The position numbers and the translations under genes are program-made. A stretch of DNA of 8,033 nucleotides from Candidatus Pacearchaeota archaeon (GTDB lineage: Archaea > Nanobdellota > Nanobdellia > Pacearchaeales > GW2011-AR1): positions 1 through 8,033 of the forward strand of contig JAGVWR010000024.1 of NCBI GenBank assembly GCA_018304205.1. Direction: 5' to 3'. Positions 4,220 to 8,033 of the stretch are shown piece by piece; the stretch's first letter is position 1; each line of letters opens with the position of its first letter. The notes beneath the pieces were generated by a model that saw only the letters and a list, made by a program, of their open reading frames with translations, had not been told where the DNA came from and made no database searches.

Positions 4220-4408
4220 ATGTCAAGAAACTTGACAGAAATCCATAAAGATTTCTCTAGCATCCAAGGCATGAGCGCCTTTTCAAACTCCACCTTTAAA
4301 GGTGGAATGGCACATCATGCTTTTGATCACAAAACTGCAGAAGGTATGAGACAATTTACAAAGGATATTATACAGGGATATGCTAATTTATTAGGTTATA
4401 AATTTTAA
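4220..4408 (+). CDS. Small unknown protein (62 aa) leading the pgi-fba operon
   Basis: I do not recognise this protein. It is 62 aa with no membrane segment, His-rich in the middle (GGMAHHAFDHKTAEGM, 28-43), and its C-terminal segment is helical (about 40-58, RQFTKDIIQGYANLLG). The start fits leaderless initiation. The stop is 14 nt before the phosphoglucose isomerase start and no promoter intervenes, so it is probably co-transcribed with two glycolytic genes. The first 90 nt of the frame contain four consecutive perfect hairpins (4221-4237, 4237-4256, 4266-4280, 4289-4306), so the mRNA start is highly structured; an RNA function instead of, or besides, a peptide cannot be excluded. The first 22 nt recur at 6085-6106 with two changes. 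Confidence 0.55.
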   Translation: MSRNLTEIHKDFSSIQGMSAFSNSTFKGGMAHHAFDHKTAEGMRQFTKDIIQGYANLLGYKF

Positions 4409-4410
4409 AA

Positions 4411-4414
4411 GGAG
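4411..4414 (+). promoter_or_regulatory. Ribosome binding site of the phosphoglucose isomerase gene
   Basis: AAAAGGAGAGAG precedes ATG 4423, with GGAG 8 nt away. This is a clear Shine-Dalgarno site for an internal operon gene and fixes the start. Confidence 0.65.
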
Positions 4415-4422
4415 AGAGTAAG

Positions 4423-4911
4423 ATGAAAGATTATAAAAAAACAATAGGAAAATTTGAGAGGGATTATGATAAAAAGACTGTTAGAACTCTTAATGATTTG
4501 AAAGATAGTTATTATGATAAAGAAAGTGTGAGAAATATTCTAAACACTAAAGGAAATATAGAACTATATAAAGTTTTTATAAGAGATTTTAGTCCAATAG
4601 ATCTTGGATTAACTGTTGTTAAATCTGGAAAAATAGGAAAAGAATTTTATTTTACTAAGGGGCATATTCATAAAAATAGAGAGCCCGAATTTTATATATT
4701 ACTTGATGGAATAGGCGAACTATTTCTTCAAAAGGGGAAAAAGAGTAAAACAATTAAATTAAAAAGAGGAGAGATATCATTAATTCCTGTTGGATGGGCG
4801 CATAGGCTTATCAATATTGGAAGTAATAAACTTAAAGTTTTAACGATATATCATCAGAATTCTAAGCCAGACTATTCTGTTATTTTCAAAAAGAGGTTTT
4901 TTGGTAAATGA
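4423..4911 (+). CDS. pgiA: Glucose-6-phosphate isomerase, archaeal cupin type
   Basis: The enzyme interconverts glucose 6-phosphate and fructose 6-phosphate in the cytosol (EC 5.3.1.9). This 162-aa protein is a cupin, unrelated in fold to the bacterial/eukaryotic enzyme. The metal site is visible: H81 and H83 in TKGHIH, E89 in EPEFYILLDG, and H127 in VGWAHR, the same set used by the Pyrococcus enzyme. The glycine-rich cupin strand LLDGIGELFLQ and the PVGWAHRLIN motif are both intact. Homologues are about 185-190 aa; this one is compact at both ends. The gene follows the 62-aa gene by 14 nt with a good ribosome binding site, and its stop overlaps the aldolase start (ATGA, 4908-4911). Pairing with aldolase fits a glycolytic or gluconeogenic operon. 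Confidence 0.92.
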   Translation: MKDYKKTIGKFERDYDKKTVRTLNDLKDSYYDKESVRNILNTKGNIELYKVFIRDFSPIDLGLTVVKSGKIGKEFYFTKGHIHKNREPEFYILLDGIGELFLQKGKKSKTIKLKRGEISLIPVGWAHRLINIGSNKLKVLTIYHQNSKPDYSVIFKKRFFGK

Positions 4912-5666
4912 AAAAGATAAATTTAAATAAAGTATTTGAAAAAGGAAAGGCAATGTATTTAGCTTATGATCAGGGACTAGAACATGGTCCAAGCGTCGAT
5001 TTTAATGATAAAAATATAGATCCTCTTTATATCATTGAGATTGCAAAGAATGCAGGTTACAATGGGCTAATTGTTGGAAAAGGAATTGCAGAAAAGTATA
5101 ATAAAGAAATTAAGAAAAGCAAAGTTCCATTGATTGTTAAGTTAAATGGAAAGACTAAATTGTTTAAGGGAGAGCCTATTTCTCTTCAATTGTGTAGTGT
5201 CAAAGAAGCAATTAAACTTGGAGCTAAAGCGGTTGGATATACTATTTACGTTGGAAGTGCTCATGAATCAAAAATGTTGAAAGAATTTGAAAGAATAGAA
5301 GAAGAGGCACATGTTCTCGGACTGCCAGTTATTGCATGGATCTATCCTAGGGGAAAGAGCGTTAAGAATTCAAATACAAGAGAGATGATTTCTTATGCTG
5401 CTCGCATTGGTCTTGAGATTGGAGCAGATATTGTAAAATTACATTGGAATGGAAATTCTAAGGATTTAGGGTGGGCTGTTAAGTCTGCAGGAAGATGCAA
5501 AATAGTTGTGGCAGGAGGATCTAAAATGAACGAGAAAGAATTTTTAGAAAATGTTAAGGAGATCATAAGTTCAGGAGCAGTAGGTGTTGCAGTAGGAAGG
5601 AATGTTTGGCAAAATGAAAATCCTATAGAATTATCTAAGAAAATAAGAAAAATTATTTTTTCTTAA
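4908..5666 (+). CDS. Archaeal class I fructose-bisphosphate aldolase
   Basis: The enzyme cleaves or forms fructose 1,6-bisphosphate from DHAP and GAP through a lysine Schiff base (EC 4.1.2.13). At 252 aa it is a typical single-domain TIM barrel of the archaeal DhnA/FbaB-like family. The catalytic set known from the Thermoproteus enzyme is present with nearly the same numbering: D21 in AYDQGLEHGP, W144-x-Y146-P-R148-G, and the Schiff-base K177 in DIVKLHW. The phosphate-binding loops VAGGSK (201-206) and GVAVGRNVWQ (226-235) are intact. It overlaps pgi by ATGA and probably relies on translational coupling; only a weak AGAGG lies 11 nt upstream. Its 3' end overlaps the convergent msrB gene by 14 bp. 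Related 2-amino-3,7-dideoxy-heptulosonate synthases share the fold, but the WxYPRG motif and the operon with pgi favour aldolase. Confidence 0.9.
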   Translation: MKKINLNKVFEKGKAMYLAYDQGLEHGPSVDFNDKNIDPLYIIEIAKNAGYNGLIVGKGIAEKYNKEIKKSKVPLIVKLNGKTKLFKGEPISLQLCSVKEAIKLGAKAVGYTIYVGSAHESKMLKEFERIEEEAHVLGLPVIAWIYPRGKSVKNSNTREMISYAARIGLEIGADIVKLHWNGNSKDLGWAVKSAGRCKIVVAGGSKMNEKEFLENVKEIISSGAVGVAVGRNVWQNENPIELSKKIRKIIFS

Positions 5667-6048
5667 ATGCAAGACAAGTTGAGTTAATACAATATCTTTC
5701 TTTTGTTTTTGTAGGACCATCCTTAAATAAGTGTCCAAGATGACTTTTACAATTTTTGCAGATGACTTCTGTGCGATGCATTCCAAGACTATAATCTTCT
5801 TTTAGCTGGACATTTTCTGTATTTGCAGGAGAGTCAAAGCTTGGCCAGCCAGTTCCGGATTCAAATTTTGCATCTGAAGAGAAAAGAACTTGGCCACATG
5901 CAGCGCAAGTGTAATTTCCTTTATCTTTTTTATTTAGAAGATGACCAGTAAAAGGCGCTTCTGTTCCTTTCTCTCTTAATATCCTATATTGATCAGGCGT
6001 TAATTTTTTCTCCCATTCCTCTTCACTTTCAGGCATTTTTGTTTTCAT
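5653..6048 (-). CDS. msrB: Peptide-methionine (R)-S-oxide reductase MsrB
   Basis: MsrB reduces methionine-R-sulfoxide in damaged proteins, normally with thioredoxin as donor (EC 1.8.4.12). This 131-aa protein is full length. The N-terminal EEEWEKKLTPDQYRILREKGTE region and GTGWPSF (W68) are typical. The zinc site is two CxxC pairs (C48/C51 and C97/C100). The active site has H103, H106, D110, R118, the catalytic C120 in RYCINS, and N122. C125 after INST is an extra cysteine where most homologues have a small residue, and could serve as a resolving Cys. The start at 6048 has a TTAAAA box 25 nt upstream on the minus strand, again leaderless. The 3' end overlaps the aldolase gene by 14 bp on the opposite strand, so the two transcripts would be antisense at their ends. 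Confidence 0.95.
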   Translation of the reverse strand: MKTKMPESEEEWEKKLTPDQYRILREKGTEAPFTGHLLNKKDKGNYTCAACGQVLFSSDAKFESGTGWPSFDSPANTENVQLKEDYSLGMHRTEVICKNCKSHLGHLFKDGPTKTKERYCINSTCLAFKKK

Positions 6049-6054
6049 AAATCC

Positions 6055-6076
6055 TAAAGATCTTTAATCCTTTTAA
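6055..6076 (-). promoter_or_regulatory. msrB promoter with a 12-bp palindrome
   Basis: On the minus strand, TTAAAA (6076-6071) is centred 25.5 nt before the msrB ATG. Between them lies the perfect palindrome TAAAGATCTTTA (6055-6066), placed where a repressor would block initiation. An operator role is inferred. Confidence 0.4.
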
Positions 6077-6084
6077 CCTTTTTG

Positions 6085-6106
6085 ATGTCAAGGAACTTGA
6101 GAGAAA
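6085..6106 (+). repeat. Diverged copy of the first 22 nt of the 62-aa gene
   Basis: This stretch matches 4220-4241 at 20 of 22 positions (A to G at 4228/6093, C to G at 4236/6101). It opens a 23-codon frame (6085-6156) that also begins M-S-R-N-L, then diverges and stops. It is either a truncated copy of the small gene or a shared translation-start/hairpin element. The TCAAG-GAA-CTTGA hairpin is retained. Confidence 0.5.
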
Positions 6107-6185
6107 ATTTCATACTATTGTTAAATATGTTTTCTAAAATAAAGGACCCAAATTAGCAATAGATGACTACTTTTATAGACCTATT

Positions 6186-7085
6186 CTAGTTTATATCAAT
6201 AATCTTTGGAGCAGGAATTACTCTACTTAAATAATTAAAAAGATGTTTAGCATGACCTCGCAGAGTAAAAACTTCAACCTCTTTTCCATATTGAGTATTA
6301 TTCCAAGCAGGAGTTCCATCTATTTTTTCTGGAAATATTACTAAATCTTCCCAAGTTCTTTGTAAATAACTTACTTCTTGAAGAGTCGGATATTTAACTT
6401 TTAATCTATGAGCACAAGAATCAGTTTTACATTCTAACTCTAAACCGGATGCATGTTTTATAACACCTCTGGTTTCTCCATTAGTTGAATTTAAATTTAG
6501 TTTATAACCAAAATATTCTCCAATTGATTCCCAAAATAGCCTATCTGCCTCTGTTCTAGATTGTATTTCATTTAGATAAAAGATTTGTCTATCATGGTCT
6601 ATTTTATCTATATGCACATTTAATATTTCCTTCTGTTCATTTGCAACTCTAAGTTGAATTTTTTCTTGAGTGCCTGATATCATATTTGAAATTGGATCAG
6701 TATCTGAAATTGGAGAAATACTTTTTCCATCTTCTAAATAAATTTGAATACTATTATCTCCCTCAAATTCACCTCTTTCACAATCACCAATTTCAATTCC
6801 TTTGAAACTTGGTTTCCAGATATTTAAATTTCTCGAAGCCATTACATTACATGAACTATAATCTTTATAAAAAACATTTACACGAGACATTCCATGAAAA
6901 AGAACAGTTCCTTTACATTGATTATTAGCTATGTCAACAATCCTCTTAGCTGCTTCGCTCGGATACAATTCTTCAATAGTTCTAGGATCCCACAATCTTT
7001 CTATTAAACACAAGTTTAAAGGGACTTTTAATAATGCCCTTTCTAATTCATTACAACTTTCTAGCGTTTCGTTAGTATTTGTCAT
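6186..7085 (-). CDS. Unrecognised 299-aa protein
   Basis: I do not recognise this protein. It is soluble, with no signal peptide or transmembrane helix, and is rich in Asn, Ile and Glu. There are seven cysteines, including C219-x4-C224-x-H226, which might bind a metal. KGTVLFHGMS (58-67) loosely recalls the His-Gly strand of some ADP-ribosyltransferases, but no second motif supports this. The C-terminal part (about 235-290) looks helical, with YLQRTWEDL and RGHAKHLFNYLS. The start is ATG 7085. A TATAAT-like box (minus strand, about 7137-7130) would give a leader of about 20 nt containing an inverted repeat. The gene stands alone, next to a tRNA-like fragment and a tandem duplication, which hints at an acquired or lineage-specific gene. 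The long uninterrupted frame supports coding. Confidence 0.7.
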   Translation of the reverse strand: MTNTNETLESCNELERALLKVPLNLCLIERLWDPRTIEELYPSEAAKRIVDIANNQCKGTVLFHGMSRVNVFYKDYSSCNVMASRNLNIWKPSFKGIEIGDCERGEFEGDNSIQIYLEDGKSISPISDTDPISNMISGTQEKIQLRVANEQKEILNVHIDKIDHDRQIFYLNEIQSRTEADRLFWESIGEYFGYKLNLNSTNGETRGVIKHASGLELECKTDSCAHRLKVKYPTLQEVSYLQRTWEDLVIFPEKIDGTPAWNNTQYGKEVEVFTLRGHAKHLFNYLSRVIPAPKIIDIN

Positions 7086-7173
7086 TTTAAATTTCTCAAA
7101 AATTCTTTTGAGGTTTCATCCAAAAAAGGATTATACAATAGCTTTTTAAAGTTACGTATAGCAAAAACAAACC

Positions 7174-7200
7174 CTCAACTGGGAATCGAACCTTGGAACA
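7174..7200 (-). pseudogene. tRNA-like 3' fragment (T-arm)
   Basis: On the minus strand, CAAGG-TTCGATT-CCCAG followed by TTGAGG has the GGTTCGATTCC B-box and a 3' acceptor-like strand. The T-stem has only three of five pairs, no matching 5' acceptor strand or D-arm is found upstream, and no usable anticodon arm precedes it. It looks like a decayed tRNA end or an old attachment-site scar. Confidence 0.4.
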
Positions 7201-7226
7201 GTAAACGGTCAAGATTAGCAATTGTT

Positions 7227-7268
7227 TTCTCATAAATTTCTATTATATTCTCATAAATTTCTATTATA
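7227..7268. repeat. Perfect tandem duplication, 2 x 21 bp
   Basis: A 21-bp unit (TTCTCATAAATT, then TCTATTATA) occurs twice without a mismatch or spacer (7227-7247 and 7248-7268). Perfect identity suggests a recent slippage event; two copies would also repeat any bound site at a two-helical-turn distance. Confidence 0.9.
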
Positions 7269-7337
7269 TCTCCCTCTATGATGTTTCCTTCATATTCCTT
7301 TACTAATTTTGCAGCTACATTTTATCTTTATTTCATT

Positions 7338-7362
7338 TTTAAACTTTTCTTTAAAGTTTAAA
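7338..7362. promoter_or_regulatory. Inverted repeat overlapping the tpi TATA box
   Basis: TTTAAACTTT (7338-7347) and AAAGTTTAAA (7353-7362) are perfect inverse complements separated by TCTTT. The right arm shares TTTAAA with the TATA box TTTAAATA (7357-7364). The site is a candidate operator for the tpi gene. Confidence 0.45.
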
Positions 7363-7393
7363 TAGTAAATACTCTATTACTTAGAAGAGGTGG
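7357..7393 (+). promoter_or_regulatory. tpi promoter and ribosome binding site
   Basis: The TATA box TTTAAATA (7357-7364) predicts transcription from about 7386. GAGGTGG (7387-7393) then lies 3 nt before ATG 7397, giving a very short leader with a Shine-Dalgarno site. Confidence 0.5.
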
Positions 7394-7396
7394 AAC

Positions 7397-8019
7397 ATGA
7401 TAATTGTGAATTTTAAGAATTATAAAATTGGAAGTGATGTAATAGATTTGATTAAGAAGATTGAGATTTATTATAATAAGGCAATTGTTGCGGTTCCTTC
7501 TTTAGAGATAAAAGAAGCAGTTGGGAGCACTAGATTAGAAGTTTATGCTCAACATATGAGAAAGGCAAGGGTACTGGAAAAGTAATTCCTGAAGATTTGA
7601 TAACTGCAGGTGTAAAAGGAAGCATATTAAATCATTCTGAGCACAAACTGAAGTTTGATGAGATAAAACAAACTGTTAAAAGATGTAATGAAATGAATTT
7701 TAAATTAGTTATTTGCGCTTCTAATTTAACAGAGGTGAAGAAAATTGCAAAATTAAGGCCATATGCGATTGCCTTTGAAGATCCAAAATTGATTTCCACA
7801 GGTAATTCTATAACTGAATATAAATCTGTGGACGTAAAGAAATTTGTCGGTTTATTAGATGGGACAGATATAATTCCTTTATGTGGCGCTGGAATTACTA
7901 AAGGAGAAGACGTTGCTGCCGCGCTTGTTTTAGGATGCAGAGGCATACTTGTTTCTAGCGCTGTGGCAAATTCACAAAATCCGGAAGGATTTTTGAAAGA
8001 GATTGGTGGTTTGATTTAG
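7397..8019 (+). pseudogene. tpiA: Triosephosphate isomerase, archaeal type, broken by one frameshift
   Basis: The intact enzyme interconverts DHAP and glyceraldehyde 3-phosphate (EC 5.3.1.1). The first frame (7397-7585) gives VNFKNYK with catalytic K7 and ends near VYAQHM, then reads out of frame to TAA 7583. The rest continues in another frame from about 7558 (EKGKGTGKVIPEDL) to TAG 8017. It contains the catalytic His (7633-7635, NHSEH), the catalytic Glu (7777-7779, AFEDP) and the phosphate loops CGAGI and GILVSSAV. Restoring the frame needs 1, 4, 7 or 10 bases near 7559; adding 10 would also restore the usual six residues between AQH and the GxxTG segment. Downstream sequence is otherwise undamaged, so the break is recent or a sequencing error. 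No -1 slippery heptamer is present. Conservation of all catalytic residues argues for an active gene until very recently. Confidence 0.88.
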
Positions 8020-8033
8020 ATTAAAATTTATGT

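Larger units (their letters stand above)
7086..7396. other. 310-nt gene-free region between divergent genes
   Basis: The gap contains, in order: an inverted repeat CTCAAAA-ATTC-TTTTGAG (7095-7112) before the minus-strand gene, a tRNA-like T-arm fragment (7174-7200, minus), a perfect 2 x 21-bp tandem duplication (7227-7268), an AT-rich inverted repeat (7338-7362), and the tpi promoter. I see no convincing ORF of its own. Confidence 0.6.

Noticed and set aside
6931..7149. 72-aa open frame on the plus strand
   Set aside because: It overlaps the 5' end of the longer 299-aa minus-strand gene and has neither a TATA box at leaderless distance nor a ribosome binding site.
7227..7268. Start of a CRISPR array
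   Set aside because: Only two units are present, they are directly adjacent with no spacer, and no cas genes are in the window. It is a tandem duplication.
7559..7572. Programmed -1 frameshift in triosephosphate isomerase
   Set aside because: There is no X-XXY-YYZ slippery heptamer in the reading frame and no obvious downstream pseudoknot. A deletion or a sequence error explains it better.
7632..7946. 104-aa open frame on the minus strand
   Set aside because: It is a shadow of the second half of triosephosphate isomerase, which has clear catalytic motifs in the plus frame.

Overview
This window looks like chromosomal DNA of an AT-rich archaeon, most probably a DPANN-type lineage (Woesearchaeota/Pacearchaeota-like). 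The lineage is inferred. The archaeal assignment rests on signals visible in the sequence: a tRNA interrupted at position 37/38 by an intron with an exact bulge-helix-bulge (BHB) splice motif, no genomically encoded CCA on that tRNA, TATA boxes centred about 25 nt ahead of start codons with no room for a leader (leaderless mRNAs), and archaeal versions of three glycolytic enzymes (cupin phosphoglucose isomerase, archaeal class I fructose-bisphosphate aldolase, archaeal triosephosphate isomerase).

Layout. Positions 1-29 may hold the first codons of a leaderless gene leaving the window on the minus strand. Four separately promoted plus-strand genes follow: an unrecognised 157-aa protein (146-619), a membrane-anchored thermonuclease-like protein (665-1156), a conserved-looking unknown with an HCGCP motif (1330-1839) and a membrane-anchored cupredoxin (1891-2322). 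Next is tRNA-Glu(CTC) (2384-2561) with an unusually large, densely folded 105-nt intron.

Positions 2642-3713 form a compact module: a winged-helix/MNT nucleotidyltransferase and a HEPN partner with ATGA-overlapping reading frames. A three-half-site palindromic operator overlaps the promoter, and an imperfect 21-nt direct repeat (18/21) bounds the module on both sides. The last 7 bp of the tRNA plus 3 following bases recur just beyond the module. The HEPN protein has Tyr where the family has its catalytic His. This is the most unusual region: a repeat-bounded, probably self-regulated HEPN/MNT-like cassette beside a tRNA gene.

After it come an RRM RNA-binding protein with a foldable 5' leader (3842-4177) and a probable operon of a 62-aa unknown, phosphoglucose isomerase and fructose-bisphosphate aldolase (4220-5666). 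A convergent methionine sulfoxide reductase B (5653-6048) overlaps the end of the aldolase gene. An unrecognised 299-aa minus-strand protein follows (6186-7085). A 310-nt gap then holds a tRNA-like T-arm fragment and a perfect 21-bp tandem duplication. The last gene, triosephosphate isomerase (7397-8019), is broken by one frameshift although its catalytic residues are intact.

The three sugar-phosphate enzymes handle glucose-6-P to fructose-6-P, fructose-1,6-bisphosphate to triose phosphates, and DHAP to GAP. The window therefore carries part of an Embden-Meyerhof/gluconeogenic route, with one step possibly broken. MsrB (and perhaps the cupredoxin) point to redox stress or electron transfer. 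Translation appears to use two modes: promoter-proximal genes are mostly leaderless, while internal operon genes and the genes with leaders have Shine-Dalgarno sites.
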